The notes beneath the pieces are model-generated. The model searched no databases. It was not told the origin of the DNA and saw only the letters and a list, made by a program, of their open reading frames with translations. DNA of 64,000 nt from Nitrospira sp. ND1. GTDB taxonomy: Bacteria; Nitrospirota; Nitrospiria; Nitrospirales; Nitrospiraceae. The stretch covers positions 797,774 through 861,773 of the forward strand of contig NZ_FWEX01000005.1 in NCBI RefSeq assembly GCF_900170025.1, read 5' to 3'. The position numbers and the translations under genes are program-made. Below are positions 38,640-47,412 of this stretch, in pieces (the stretch's first letter is position 1; every line of letters starts with the position of its first letter).

Positions 38640-39619
38640 GCGGGCCGTGACTGGAGAAGCCTGGCGGCCTCTTTGGCAAAATAGGTCAAGATGATCTCGG
38701 CGCCCGCTCGCTTGATCGAGAGCAGCGACTCCAGCATCGCGCGGCGCTCATCCAACCAGCCGGCTTGTGCCGCCGCTTTGATCATGCTGTATTCCCCGCT
38801 CACCTGGTAGGCGGCAATCGGCAGAAGCGTCCGTTCGCGCGCGGCGCTGATGATGTCCAAATACGGCATGGCGGGCTTCACCATGATGATGTCGGCCCCC
38901 TCCTCGATATCCAGGTCAATCTCCCGCAAGGCTTCCCGCTTGTTCGCCGGATCCATCTGATAGGACTGGCGATCGCCGAATTGCGGACTGGAATTGGCGG
39001 CATCACGAAACGGTGCGTAAAAACAGGACGCGAACTTGGCCGCATAGGCCATGATGGGTATATCGACAAATCCGGCGCAATCCAACTCATCGCGAATCGC
39101 GGCCACGCGGCCGTCCATCATGTCGGACGGCGCGACCATGTCGGCCCCCGCCTGCGCATGGGTCTTCGCCATGGTCCTCAGACAATCCAGCGTCTCGTCG
39201 TTGAGAATTTTGCCGTCCCGCACGATGCCGCAATGGCCGTGACTCGTGTACTCATCGATGCAGACATCGGTGATCAGCACCAGATCCGGCACCTGCGCCT
39301 TCACTGCACGAATGGCGCGTTGCACGATTCCCTCGGGGTCGAACCCGGAACTGCCGCGCTCGTCCTTTCGATCGGGAATCCCGAAGAGGATCATGGCCGG
39401 AATACCCAAGGCCTTGACCTCGTGCGCTTCCTTGACCAGCAGATCGATCGACAATCGCGATTGTCCCGGCATCGAGACGATCGGTTCACGACGTCCCTGC
39501 CCTTCGGTGACGAACACGGGATAGATGAAATCGTTCGGCGTCAGGCTCGTTTCTCGAACCATCCGCCGAAGCGGCTCCGTCTCCCGCAGACGACGCAGGC
39601 GCTGAATCGGAAATGCCAT
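38636..39619 (-). CDS. hemB: Porphobilinogen synthase (ALA dehydratase)
   Basis: Condenses two 5-aminolevulinate molecules to porphobilinogen. Zinc ligand cysteines are present in the [13 protein letters not shown] region, as in the Zn-dependent type. The two Schiff-base lysines lie in [19 protein letters not shown] and [14 protein letters not shown]. Substrate-binding [18 protein letters not shown] and the C-terminal [18 protein letters not shown] are also intact. Length is 327 residues. It sits downstream of the CBS gene and is coupled to ribF. Confidence 0.97.
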   Translation of the reverse strand: MAFPIQRLRRLRETEPLRRMVRETSLTPNDFIYPVFVTEGQGRREPIVSMPGQSRLSIDLLVKEAHEVKALGIPAMILFGIPDRKDERGSSGFDPEGIVQRAIRAVKAQVPDLVLITDVCIDEYTSHGHCGIVRDGKILNDETLDCLRTMAKTHAQAGADMVAPSDMMDGRVAAIRDELDCAGFVDIPIMAYAAKFASCFYAPFRDAANSSPQFGDRQSYQMDPANKREALREIDLDIEEGADIIMVKPAMPYLDIISAARERTLLPIAAYQVSGEYSMIKAAAQAGWLDERRAMLESLLSIKRAGAEIILTYFAKEAARLLQSRPA

Positions 39620-39626
39620 GGTCCGC

Positions 39627-40019
39627 TCACTTCCTCGGCAAGTTGGTCAGGAACACCACCAGATCGCGCACCGAAATCATGCCGACCAGCTGCCCGTCCT
39701 TCGTCACGCCGAGGTGGCGAAGATGGGTTTGCGCCATCAAGTCGTTCGCGTCCAGCAGCGTCTTATGTTCTTCGATCGTCACGAGGGGGGCGGACATGAT
39801 CTGCTCAACGGTCGTCTTGGTCATGTCGGCCCCGGTGGCGACCACCCGCCGTACCATGTCCGTGTCTGTCAGAATGCCGATGACATCTTTTCCGTTCGTG
39901 ACGAACAGACTGCCGATGTTGCGATCGCGCATGACCCGCCCTGCAGAGCGCACATCCATGTCACGTTCAACCGTGATGAACTTGTCTTTCGGAACCATGA
40001 ATGACTTGACTGGAACCAT
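39627..40019 (-). CDS. CBS-domain pair protein
   Basis: Stand-alone Bateman module of 130 residues. Two CBS domains are visible: [20 protein letters not shown] (first) and [20 protein letters not shown] (second). Such modules sense adenine nucleotides or act as signalling partners; the ligand cannot be told. A GGGGAGG site precedes the ATG. It is placed between cobA/hemD and hemB, 7 nt from hemB, so it is co-expressed with tetrapyrrole genes. It resembles the CBS protein at 63460-63894. Confidence 0.9.
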   Translation of the reverse strand: MVPVKSFMVPKDKFITVERDMDVRSAGRVMRDRNIGSLFVTNGKDVIGILTDTDMVRRVVATGADMTKTTVEQIMSAPLVTIEEHKTLLDANDLMAQTHLRHLGVTKDGQLVGMISVRDLVVFLTNLPRK

Positions 40020-40070
40020 CAGAATCCTCCCCTCTTGGTAAGAAACATCTTCACGATCACTGCCATCCGG

Positions 40071-41636
40071 TCAATGGATCACCGCTGAAGCGGTTCGGCC
40101 ATCAATCGGATTCACAACAAAATCCACGATAGCGTCGGCGAGCGCTGGAACGGTGTTCTGTCCGGCCATCACCTGAACGGTGAGACCCGCCTCGCGGGCG
40201 GTCGCCGCGGTAATAGGTCCGATGCAGGCTACGGTCGCTTTCCCGACCGACCTCAACAACTCGTCCTTCGTCGGAAACAACTCGACGAAGTTCCTCACCG
40301 TCGAGGAACTCGTGAAGGAAATCACGTCGATCCCTCCGGTACGAAGCTGCTCCATGAGGCGATCCGTCGCGACTGCAGGCCTGATCGTGCGATACACCGG
40401 CACCACATCCACGTCCGCCCCCTGGGTACGTAGCTGATCCGGAAGCAGCTCCCGGGCCACCAATGCACGCGGAATCAACACGCGAGCCCCGCGCATCTGC
40501 CGGGCGGCCAACACCTCCAGGATTCCCTCGGCTTGAAACTGTTCCGGAATCACGTCGGCACGCAAGCCATAGGCGGCCAGAGCCTCAGCGGTGCGCGGCC
40601 CGATGCAACAAATGGTGAGGCCGGACAATGCACGAACGTCACGTTGCGTCTCCAACAGTCTGGTCATGAATGGGGCGACCCCGTTCACACTGGTGAAGAT
40701 CAACCAATTGTAGGTCGACAGACGAGCCAGAGCACGATCCAGCGGAGCCCAGTCCTCGGGGGGCACGATCTCGATGGTCGGACATTCCACCGGTTCTCCA
40801 CCTTGGGCCGCGATCAAATCGGAAAACTCCACCGCTTGAGGCTTCGGCCTCGTCACTAGAATCCGTTTTCCGAACAGAGGCCGGCGCTCGAACCAATTGA
40901 GTTGCTCCCGAAGACGCACCACCTCGCCGACCACGATGACCGTGGGCGGTTCCATATGAGCGGCCGCCGCCTTCTCCACAATATCGTCCAGGCTCCCCAC
41001 CACGGTTCGTTGCGAGGCTCGCGTCCCCCACCGGATGAGGGCGACGGGTGTGGTGCCCTCTTTACCTTCGGCTCGAAGGCATTGAACGATTTTCGGAAGG
41101 TTGGTCATGCCCATGAGAAACACCAGCGTGCCGTGTACGGTCGCCAGGCGCCGCCATTCGACCCCACTTCGATCTTTCGTGGGGTCTTCGTGTCCGGTGA
41201 CGAAGGTCACGGTAGACGCCATCGTGCGATGGGTCACCGGAATACCCGCGTACGCCGGCGCCGCGACGGCGGCCGTCACACCAGGAACAACTTCAAATTC
41301 CAGCCCGGCAGCGGCAACGGCTTCCGCCTCTTCCCCGCCCCGACCAAAGACGAACGGATCGCCGCCTTTCAAGCGGACCACGCGCTTCCCCGCTTGAGCG
41401 TGATCGATCAGCAACCGATTGATCTCCGCCTGATCGCGATACTGGCCGCGCCCGCGCCGGCCGACGTACAGACGTTCAGCCGTTGGAGACACATGCTGCA
41501 AGAGCGCTTCATTTGCGAGATAGTCGTACAGCACCACATCGGCCTGCTCCAGACATTCCTTGCCGCGTATCGTGAGCAACTTAGGATCTCCGGGACCGGC
41601 CCCGACCAAATATACTGTTCCTGCTCGCGTCGTCAT
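40071..41636 (-). CDS. cobA/hemD: Fused uroporphyrinogen-III C-methyltransferase / uroporphyrinogen-III synthase
   Basis: Bifunctional enzyme of 521 residues. The N-terminal SUMT domain (about 1-250) has GTVYLVGAGPGDPKLLT, VVRLKGGDPFVFGRGGEE and GIPVTHRTMASTVTFVTGHE and makes precorrin-2. The C-terminal HemD domain (about 265-505) has ILVTRPKPQAVEFSDLIAAQ, NWLIFTSVNGVAPF and ISFTSSSTVRNFVELF and closes the tetrapyrrole ring. The fusion channels the last common intermediate toward sirohaem, haem d1 or cobalamin. It starts 5 nt after the hemC stop. The oxidase/ferrochelatase for sirohaem may be the protein at 58469-59122. Confidence 0.95.
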   Translation of the reverse strand: MTTRAGTVYLVGAGPGDPKLLTIRGKECLEQADVVLYDYLANEALLQHVSPTAERLYVGRRGRGQYRDQAEINRLLIDHAQAGKRVVRLKGGDPFVFGRGGEEAEAVAAAGLEFEVVPGVTAAVAAPAYAGIPVTHRTMASTVTFVTGHEDPTKDRSGVEWRRLATVHGTLVFLMGMTNLPKIVQCLRAEGKEGTTPVALIRWGTRASQRTVVGSLDDIVEKAAAAHMEPPTVIVVGEVVRLREQLNWFERRPLFGKRILVTRPKPQAVEFSDLIAAQGGEPVECPTIEIVPPEDWAPLDRALARLSTYNWLIFTSVNGVAPFMTRLLETQRDVRALSGLTICCIGPRTAEALAAYGLRADVIPEQFQAEGILEVLAARQMRGARVLIPRALVARELLPDQLRTQGADVDVVPVYRTIRPAVATDRLMEQLRTGGIDVISFTSSSTVRNFVELFPTKDELLRSVGKATVACIGPITAATAREAGLTVQVMAGQNTVPALADAIVDFVVNPIDGRTASAVIH

Positions 41637-41641
41637 ACCAC

Positions 41642-42574
41642 TCAGGCCTGCCCGTAAATCTCCTTGAGGATCACATCACCCCCATCGGCCAACAAACGCT
41701 CCGCAAGCTTCGTCCCCAGAGCCTGGGCTTCACTCGCCGGACCCTGGATTTGATGACGGATCACCCGACGGCCGTCGACGCTGGCTACCAGGCCATCGAC
41801 GGTAAGACGATCTCCGTCAAGCTCGGCATGCGCCGCGATCGGCACTTGGCATCCGCCTTCGAGGCGATGCAACAGCGCACGTTCTGCCGTGACGGTGATC
41901 CGGGTGGGCCGATGCTCAAACCGGCTCAACAGTTCGCGCACAAAGGTGTCGTCGCTGCGGGCTTCGATGCCGAGGGCACCTTGCGCAATAGCCGGCAAAC
42001 TAAGATGCACGGGAAGATATTCGGTAATTTCCGCATCCCAGGCGAGCCGCCGCAATCCTGCCGCGGCCAAGACAATCGCGTCGAATTGCCCCTCACGGAG
42101 TTTCCTCAGGCGTGTATCCAGATTGCCGCGCAACATCTCGATGGTGAAATCAGGGCGGTAATGCAGCAACTGGGCTTGCCGGCGCAGACTGCTGGTGCCG
42201 ATTCTGGCACCGGGCTTCAATTGGTCCAGCCGACAACCGTCGCGCGTAATCAACGCATCCCGCGGATCTTCTCGCGGCGGCACGCACAGAATGTCCAACC
42301 CCTCCGGCAGAGCCGTCGGCACGTCTTTCATGCTGTGCACGGCCAGGTCGATCTCTTTGCTCAACAGCGCGTCTTCGATTTCCTTTACAAACAGTCCTTT
42401 GCCGCCGATTTTTGCCAGCGGAACGTCGAGGATCTTATCGCCCGATGTTTGGATGCGCTGCAGCGAGATGGTCAGGCCAGGCGCGAGTTCCTGGAGACGG
42501 GCCTGCACCCACTGGCTTTGATGCACGGCCAGCTTGCTGCCGCGCGTACCAAGGATAAGTGTTGAACGACTCAT
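41642..42574 (-). CDS. hemC: Hydroxymethylbilane synthase (porphobilinogen deaminase)
   Basis: Polymerises four porphobilinogens into hydroxymethylbilane. The N terminus has LGTRGSKLAVHQSQWVQARL and the active-site aspartate lies in AVHSMKDVPTALPEGL. GTSSLRRQAQLLHYRPDF binds the growing chain, and the cysteine carrying the dipyrromethane cofactor is in RLEGGCQVPIAAHAEL. Length is 310 residues. It lies between hemA and cobA/hemD in pathway order. Confidence 0.97.
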   Translation of the reverse strand: MSRSTLILGTRGSKLAVHQSQWVQARLQELAPGLTISLQRIQTSGDKILDVPLAKIGGKGLFVKEIEDALLSKEIDLAVHSMKDVPTALPEGLDILCVPPREDPRDALITRDGCRLDQLKPGARIGTSSLRRQAQLLHYRPDFTIEMLRGNLDTRLRKLREGQFDAIVLAAAGLRRLAWDAEITEYLPVHLSLPAIAQGALGIEARSDDTFVRELLSRFEHRPTRITVTAERALLHRLEGGCQVPIAAHAELDGDRLTVDGLVASVDGRRVIRHQIQGPASEAQALGTKLAERLLADGGDVILKEIYGQA

Positions 42575-42659
42575 GAGTGACCGTCACTCGCTCGAGCGGC
42601 CACGGATACCCGATCACATGTGGAAACGAATCTGACCATGAAATTTCTCAGCGGCGGTG

Positions 42660-44066
42660 TTAGCTCACCCGCCGGCCTTGCTCCTTGCTCGTGTGCTGGA
42701 CCAGCGACGCCTCGGGCAGGCGACCAACTCCGTTCCCGGCGATGTTCTCGCCCCGAAGCTCCGAGACGTCGGCTTGTCCGGGCGGATACACAGCGGGTGT
42801 CTCTTCCAGATTGAAAAACCGGCGAGCCGCATCGACATACGCCGCGCCGCTCGAGGACTTGGCCTCAGCTTTCAACGTCACCATTGTGCCATGAACCATC
42901 TTATTGACGATGGCGGACGCCAAGGCTTCCACCGCGGCTCGATCCTCGGACGACAGATGCGCCAACCGCGCCAGAATCTTATCGACTTCCCGCCGTTTGA
43001 GTTCTTCGGTCCGGCTGCGAAGTGCCACGATCGTCGGCGTCACCTCCAGTGACTGCAGCCACTGCCCAAGCACCGCGACTTCTTCAACGACCATTTGCTC
43101 GGCCTTCGCCGCTTCCCGCAGACGGTCTTCTCGGTTTTGCTCCACTCGCATGTGCAGGTCGTCGATATCGAACAGGAACGCATCATCGATGGGCCGGACA
43201 GCCGGGTCGATATTGCGCGGCACGGAAATATCGATCAAGAACATGGGACGACTCATCCGCTGTCTCATTGCGCGCTGCACATCGTCGGCCGTCACCAGGT
43301 AATGCGAGGCCCCAGTGGACACCAGCACGATGTCGGCCCCAGCCAGTTCCGTCTTGTAGTCCTCGAACGGCACGGCCGTACCGTTGAACCGTTGAGCCAA
43401 TTCCAACCCATGCTGGAAATTACGGGTGGTAATGCGCACCTGGCGCACGCCGTTGGCGATCAGATGCCGCGCCGCCAGCTTGGCCATTTCCCCGGCCCCG
43501 ATCAGCAACACGGTCTTCTCGGTCAGGTTTGAAAAGATCTTCTTGGCCAACTCCACCGCCGCATAGCTGACCGACACAGCCGTCTCGGCAATCTTGGTTT
43601 CGGTGCGCACGCGTTTGGCCACCGAAATAGCCTTCTTGACGATCTTATTCAGCAACAGGCCGGAGGCTTTATGCGTCAACGCGACTTCGAACGCATCCTT
43701 GATTTGTCCGAGGATCTGAGATTCACCGACAATCATCGAATCGAGGCTGGAGGCCACACGGAACAGATGACCGATGGCGCGATCGCCGGCATGCCAATAG
43801 AGGTGAGGCGTCAGATGTTCGGAGGAAAGGGAGAGATGGGTGTCGGCCAGAAATTCCTGCACGCGACCATACCCAGTTTCCAACTCTTCGACGACCGCGT
43901 AGACTTCCACCCGGTTGCACGTCGAAAGTAACAGCCCTTCGCGCACACCGGGATAAGAACAGAGACGACTGAGGGCTTCCCTGAGCCGGCTTTCAGGCAC
44001 GGCGAGTTTCTCGCGAATCTCGACCGGGGCAGTTTTATGGCTGAGCCCAACAACGATGACATGCAT
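42660..44066 (-). CDS. hemA: Glutamyl-tRNA reductase
   Basis: Reduces glutamyl-tRNA to glutamate-1-semialdehyde, the committed step of the C5 tetrapyrrole route. The N terminus has VVGLSHKTAPVEIREKLAV and the catalytic cysteine is in GLLLSTCNRVEVYAV. RVASSLDSMIVGESQILGQI follows, and the NADPH domain has VLLIGAGEMAKLAARHL. A C-terminal dimerisation helix is present. Length is 468 residues. It follows the hemX-like gene after 1 nt, an arrangement common in bacteria. Confidence 0.97.
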   Translation of the reverse strand: MHVIVVGLSHKTAPVEIREKLAVPESRLREALSRLCSYPGVREGLLLSTCNRVEVYAVVEELETGYGRVQEFLADTHLSLSSEHLTPHLYWHAGDRAIGHLFRVASSLDSMIVGESQILGQIKDAFEVALTHKASGLLLNKIVKKAISVAKRVRTETKIAETAVSVSYAAVELAKKIFSNLTEKTVLLIGAGEMAKLAARHLIANGVRQVRITTRNFQHGLELAQRFNGTAVPFEDYKTELAGADIVLVSTGASHYLVTADDVQRAMRQRMSRPMFLIDISVPRNIDPAVRPIDDAFLFDIDDLHMRVEQNREDRLREAAKAEQMVVEEVAVLGQWLQSLEVTPTIVALRSRTEELKRREVDKILARLAHLSSEDRAAVEALASAIVNKMVHGTMVTLKAEAKSSSGAAYVDAARRFFNLEETPAVYPPGQADVSELRGENIAGNGVGRLPEASLVQHTSKEQGRRVS

Positions 44067-44067
44067 G

Positions 44068-44874
44068 TCAGGACACCGACCCGTGACTTTTCAACACCAC
44101 ACCGATCAGGGTCAGAATCACGCCGGCGAACCCGATGATCGTCAGATACGCGGCTCGTTTGGCCCGCCATCCGATGGTCAAACGTCCGACCAGGACGGCA
44201 AAGTAGAAGCCCCAGGTCACCATGGCCCACGTCTGTTCCGGGTTCCAGTTCACATAGGTGCCACGGACGATCTCCGCCGAGAAGGCGCCGCTGATGATCC
44301 CGAGCGTCAGGAGCGGAAACCCCATCACAATTGACTGCTGATTCAAGTGATCGAGATAATCCAGCGCGGGCAGTTTTGCGTAGAGCACGTTGAAGCGCTT
44401 CGACTTGAGAAGACCATCCTGAATGAGATACATCACCCCGGCGACGAATGCGACGGCAAAGCCGACCGTGCCCAACATGCTGAGGGTGACGTGAACCCAC
44501 AACGTTTTGAAGACCGGCTGAAGACTGGACGCCTCGTCGGAGCGGAACGCCGCGGCGGTGACCAACGACACGAGCGCCAGTGGTACGATGAAGGAACCAA
44601 GGACATGCAACTGGCGGCGAAATTCGACGGCGAGAAACACGAGAATCAGCATCCAGGAGAAAAACGACAGGGCTTCGTGAAATGTCGGTAGCTGCGCCTG
44701 GGCCGTGTCCGTCATCCGGGCGACCAAGGCCACCGTGTGGGTGGCAAACCCGACAGCCGTGATTCCGAGGGACACCTTCGACAGGGTTTCCGCCCGCCGG
44801 AGCAGATAGGCCAGATAGCAAACCGTGCTCACGAAATACAGGCCCATCGTGAGCATGAAAAACACCGAAGACAT
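44068..44874 (-). CDS. HemX/CcsA-like cytochrome c assembly membrane protein
   Basis: Inner-membrane protein of 268 residues with about 8 hydrophobic helices, related to CcsA/CcsB/ResC haem handling proteins and to HemX. The Trp-rich segment RGTYVNWNPEQTWAMVTWGF corresponds to the family's WWD-like region that cradles haem. It begins the haem operon directly before hemA. HemX proteins are thought to affect HemA levels, whereas CcsA homologues act in cytochrome c maturation; the sequence alone does not decide between them. Confidence 0.85.
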   Translation of the reverse strand: MSSVFFMLTMGLYFVSTVCYLAYLLRRAETLSKVSLGITAVGFATHTVALVARMTDTAQAQLPTFHEALSFFSWMLILVFLAVEFRRQLHVLGSFIVPLALVSLVTAAAFRSDEASSLQPVFKTLWVHVTLSMLGTVGFAVAFVAGVMYLIQDGLLKSKRFNVLYAKLPALDYLDHLNQQSIVMGFPLLTLGIISGAFSAEIVRGTYVNWNPEQTWAMVTWGFYFAVLVGRLTIGWRAKRAAYLTIIGFAGVILTLIGVVLKSHGSVS

Positions 44875-44929
44875 TGTGCTCTATCCTCGCAACATTTCAG
44901 CGCAAAGCCACTTTTTCCGGTAACTGGAA

Positions 44930-44959
44930 ATTATATCGATGGGACGAGAACGGAGTCAA
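44930..44959 (-). promoter_or_regulatory. Sigma-70-type promoter of the hemX-hemA-hemC operon
   Basis: On the minus strand, TTGACT (44954-44959) and a perfect TATAAT (44930-44935) are separated by 18 bp, giving a leader of about 50 nt before the hemX-like ATG. The promoter overlaps the first codons of the divergent rsmI-like gene. Confidence 0.68.
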
Positions 44960-45691
44960 GGAAAGCGCGCGCAATCTGCCCCCCCGGCAGGAACGTTATT
45001 CATCGTCGGCGTGCCGATCGGACATCCTGACGATCTGACGGTCCGAGGTCTCGCGACTCTTCGGCAGGTTGATCTCATTGCCGCTAAAAATCCGCAGGCC
45101 ACGCACGCCCTCCTGGCCCACCACGGAATCCACACCACGATCACGACCTATGATCGGAACAATGCCGCCGACAAAGTTCCACTATTGTTGGAACGCTTGC
45201 GACAGGGATGTCGAGTGGCGCTGGTGTCGGATTGCGGAATGCCGGTTGTCTATGATCCGGGTCGATTGCTCATCACAGCCGCATCGAGGGCGCAGATTCC
45301 CGTCAAGGTCATCCCGGGAACTTCCGCTGTGGTGGCGGCAACAGCCCTCGCCGGAATGGACGGCAATGCCTTCGTCTTTGACGGGCGTTGGACCGGTGGC
45401 ACTAAAGCACTCACGGGCCGTCTTCAATTATTACAATCCGAGCCACGCACGATGATTTTCTTCCCACCGGCACAGAGCCTCCGACAATTTCTCACTCTGC
45501 TACGACGGACGCTAGGCAATCGGAAAGTCGTGATGGCCATCGACATGACTCGGAGTACGGAGCAGATCATACGAGGACGAGTTCAGCAACTGCTCTCGAA
45601 CAAGCCGAGCCCCGAAAACGCGTCACACGTCGCTCTAGTGGTAGAAGGCGCCAGATTGAGGAGGAAGAACAGCGTGAAGCAGTCGCGATAA
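44939..45691 (+). CDS. Divergent RsmI-like tetrapyrrole-methylase-fold protein
   Basis: 250-residue SAM methyltransferase of the RsmI branch (16S rRNA C1402 2'-O-methylation in the canonical enzyme). The fold is recognisable from LFIVGVPIGHPDDLTVRG, RVALVSDCGMPVVYDPGR and IPVKVIPGTSAVVAATALAG. Several RsmI landmarks differ: the EDTR motif is replaced by AAKNPQ and the SDAGTP loop by SDCGMP. The C-terminal extension is short and basic. It may be a paralogue with another target. The ATG at 44939 has only a weak GGAA upstream and overlaps the divergent hem promoter. Confidence 0.7.
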   Translation: MGRERSQGKRAQSAPPAGTLFIVGVPIGHPDDLTVRGLATLRQVDLIAAKNPQATHALLAHHGIHTTITTYDRNNAADKVPLLLERLRQGCRVALVSDCGMPVVYDPGRLLITAASRAQIPVKVIPGTSAVVAATALAGMDGNAFVFDGRWTGGTKALTGRLQLLQSEPRTMIFFPPAQSLRQFLTLLRRTLGNRKVVMAIDMTRSTEQIIRGRVQQLLSNKPSPENASHVALVVEGARLRRKNSVKQSR

Positions 45692-45952
45692 CTACTCGTC
45701 GAAGCGCTTACGGATCACAACCCGGTAGGACTGATCGGCACGTTCCTGCGACACCACATCATGCCCGTCGTCGCTCACACTGCGGGGCACATTTCGAATC
45801 GGATCACCATCGTCGAGATGAACTAACAGCAGTTGCCCAGGAGCCATGCTCTCAAGCTTGAGTTTCGTCTTTACGAAATTGTAGGGGCAGATGACACCGC
45901 GAAGATCCAGCTCTTCATCGGGTACATGTATGTTAGACGGCACTTCAGACAT
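45692..45952 (-). CDS. TusA/SirA-family sulfur carrier-like protein
   Basis: Small protein of 86 residues with the TusA fold: ELDLRGVICPYNFVKTKLKL contains the conserved active cysteine C22 followed by Pro, then MAPGQLLLVHLDDGDPIRNV. Family members relay persulfide sulfur for tRNA thiolation, cofactor synthesis or sulfur oxidation. The start at 45952 has GAGG upstream; the longer frame from 46084 runs through the terminator of the next gene and is rejected. It is convergent with the rsmI-like gene, with adjacent stops. Confidence 0.85.
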   Translation of the reverse strand: MSEVPSNIHVPDEELDLRGVICPYNFVKTKLKLESMAPGQLLLVHLDDGDPIRNVPRSVSDDGHDVVSQERADQSYRVVIRKRFDE

Positions 45953-46030
45953 GGCAATCCTCAATTGAGGTGATGACAGATGGTACCAACCGAACCGTTG
46001 CGTTGCAACGGGCGAGCATGAAATCGTGCG

Positions 46031-46071
46031 AACAAAAGAAAAGCGGGGTGCCTCTTCCGAAGCACCCCGCT
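46031..46071 (-). terminator. Rho-independent terminator
   Basis: 10-bp perfect stem AGCGGGGTGC (46042-46051) and its complement (46062-46071) with a 10-nt loop. On the minus strand it is followed by TTTTCTTTTG. It ends the transcript of the exported protein gene at 46101-46883. Confidence 0.88.
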
Positions 46072-46100
46072 CAAAACCTGCCACAGTCGTGGCGTAAGTC

Positions 46101-46883
46101 TTAGTTGCTCAAACCCTTCTGCAAGTTCGGCTTGGCACCATCAGTCCCGTAGTCAGACTTGTTCTGCACTTTGGTTTCCGGAGCGACAGTCTGGTAGCCC
46201 CATCCCGGCTGTGGTTCGCAGTTCCAGCAGGGTGCCTGTCCGGTAAATTCACCGACAGTTGTCGTGACCACACCGCCGGTCACCGTTCCAGGAAACACAC
46301 CACCGACCGGCCCGCCGACCACAGTACCCGAGTTCGTCTCAAGTCCACGCTCGGTCGCAGGGTTCGGACGCTGTCCCAGGCCGCCAAAACCAGCCAATTT
46401 CTCGTTACCGCGGAACAAATACACCTCACGGACGAGCTTGCGTCCGGTTCCGTAGACCCCCTGATCCGCTCTCACATTTGGGGATTCTACGACCTGGACG
46501 GAGATATCGTCACCGGCGTTCAACACTCTTATCTGGTCCATGTTGGTTTGCCCGTCAATATAGAGCGTCAACGAGGACATCGCGCCCGTACCAGCACGAC
46601 CTTCGTCGTGCGAGCTTCCACCTGTTTCCAGGTGCAATTTTTGGCCAGGAACATCAACGGCGAGGACACGACCAAACACGGTTTCTGCCTGAGCAAGCCG
46701 GTCCATGAATGCGGTCCGGTCAAATGCTGCGGTCCGTCCGGAGTTACCCGAGACGTCTCCGACTCCGGTGCCAACACCGAAACCTGATCCCGACGAGGAC
46801 TGTGGCAAACGCTCTTGAGCGCCTGCAACACCAACGGAGCTGATGAAAAGCACCGCAGCTCCAAGTGCCAACACGTTACGCAT
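46101..46883 (-). CDS. Hypothetical exported glycine-rich protein
   Basis: 260-residue secreted protein with a clear signal peptide (VLALGAAVLFISSVGVAGA). A Ser/Gly-rich segment follows (SSSGSGFGVGTGVGDVSG), then a small beta-rich domain (VFGRVLAVDVPGQKLHLETG and LYIDGQTNMDQIRVLNAGDD) resembling an OB-like barrel. A Gly/Thr/Val-rich low-complexity stretch precedes a C-terminal pair of cysteines (APCWNCEPQPGWGY). No family recognised. The start at 46883 is fixed by AGGAGG six nt upstream. It is monocistronic, with a strong promoter and terminator, which suggests high expression. Confidence 0.75.
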   Translation of the reverse strand: MRNVLALGAAVLFISSVGVAGAQERLPQSSSGSGFGVGTGVGDVSGNSGRTAAFDRTAFMDRLAQAETVFGRVLAVDVPGQKLHLETGGSSHDEGRAGTGAMSSLTLYIDGQTNMDQIRVLNAGDDISVQVVESPNVRADQGVYGTGRKLVREVYLFRGNEKLAGFGGLGQRPNPATERGLETNSGTVVGGPVGGVFPGTVTGGVVTTTVGEFTGQAPCWNCEPQPGWGYQTVAPETKVQNKSDYGTDGAKPNLQKGLSN

Positions 46884-46978
46884 GTGCTGCCTCCTTAGTG
46901 AGTTGGAATTGATAAGAGAGTAATGATGAACGGCGATAAACTGAACAGGCCATAGTAGTTCCAAGCAAATTCGGGCGA

Positions 46979-47007
46979 ACTATAGGCTAACACCCACATC
47001 ATGTCAA
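46979..47007 (-). promoter_or_regulatory. Strong sigma-70-type promoter for the exported protein gene
   Basis: On the minus strand, a perfect TTGACA (47002-47007) and TATAGT (46979-46984) are separated by exactly 17 bp. The predicted leader is about 90 nt. Confidence 0.75.
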
Positions 47008-47146
47008 GATGTTTTCGGCCACGACATCCACTATATAGTGTTGTGTCGAAAAGCATCGTCTATTTATTCGCATCGCATCAACACCGGACGGCAATGTCTG
47101 CATGAGCGCACTGGTTGTCGAGACCATGGAAGGGGTGTCGAAATGA

Positions 47147-47233
47147 TGGTGCCCAGAGGGAGGGTCGAACTCCCACTCTCTTGCGAGAACCGGATTTTGA
47201 GTCCGGCGCGTCTGCCAGTTCCGCCATCCGGGC
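47147..47233 (-). tRNA. tRNA-Leu (CAA)
   Basis: The reverse strand folds as a class II tRNA of 87 nt. The acceptor stem is GCCCGGA/TCTGGGC with A discriminator and an encoded CCA (47147-47149). The anticodon stem is CCGGA/TCCGG with loop CTCAAAA giving CAA. A long variable arm (TTCTCGCAAGAGAG) and T arm GGGAG-TTCGACC-CTCCC follow. Confidence 0.95.
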
Positions 47234-47291
47234 ACGTGTGTCATGCGACGTCAATTCCTTGGCTTGCCACTCGGCTCTTTGAAAGGACGCA

Positions 47292-47320
47292 TTTTTAACA
47301 TGAACCCGAGTAGGCGTCAA
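47292..47320 (-). promoter_or_regulatory. Candidate promoter for tRNA-Leu
   Basis: On the minus strand, TTGACG (47315-47320) and TAAAAA (47292-47297) are 17 bp apart, about 50 nt before the tRNA 5' end. Confidence 0.45.
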
Positions 47321-47412
47321 TTGGCACGGCACACTCTTTTTTCTGCTGCAGGCGAATGCTAGAATGCCGCGCGAAGGACAAGTGAAGATCAGGCAGACTT
47401 ACGGAGGCAACC

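Noticed and set aside
45953-46084. Upstream extension of the TusA-like gene
   Set aside because: It would run through the Rho-independent terminator of the neighbouring gene and lacks a ribosome site.
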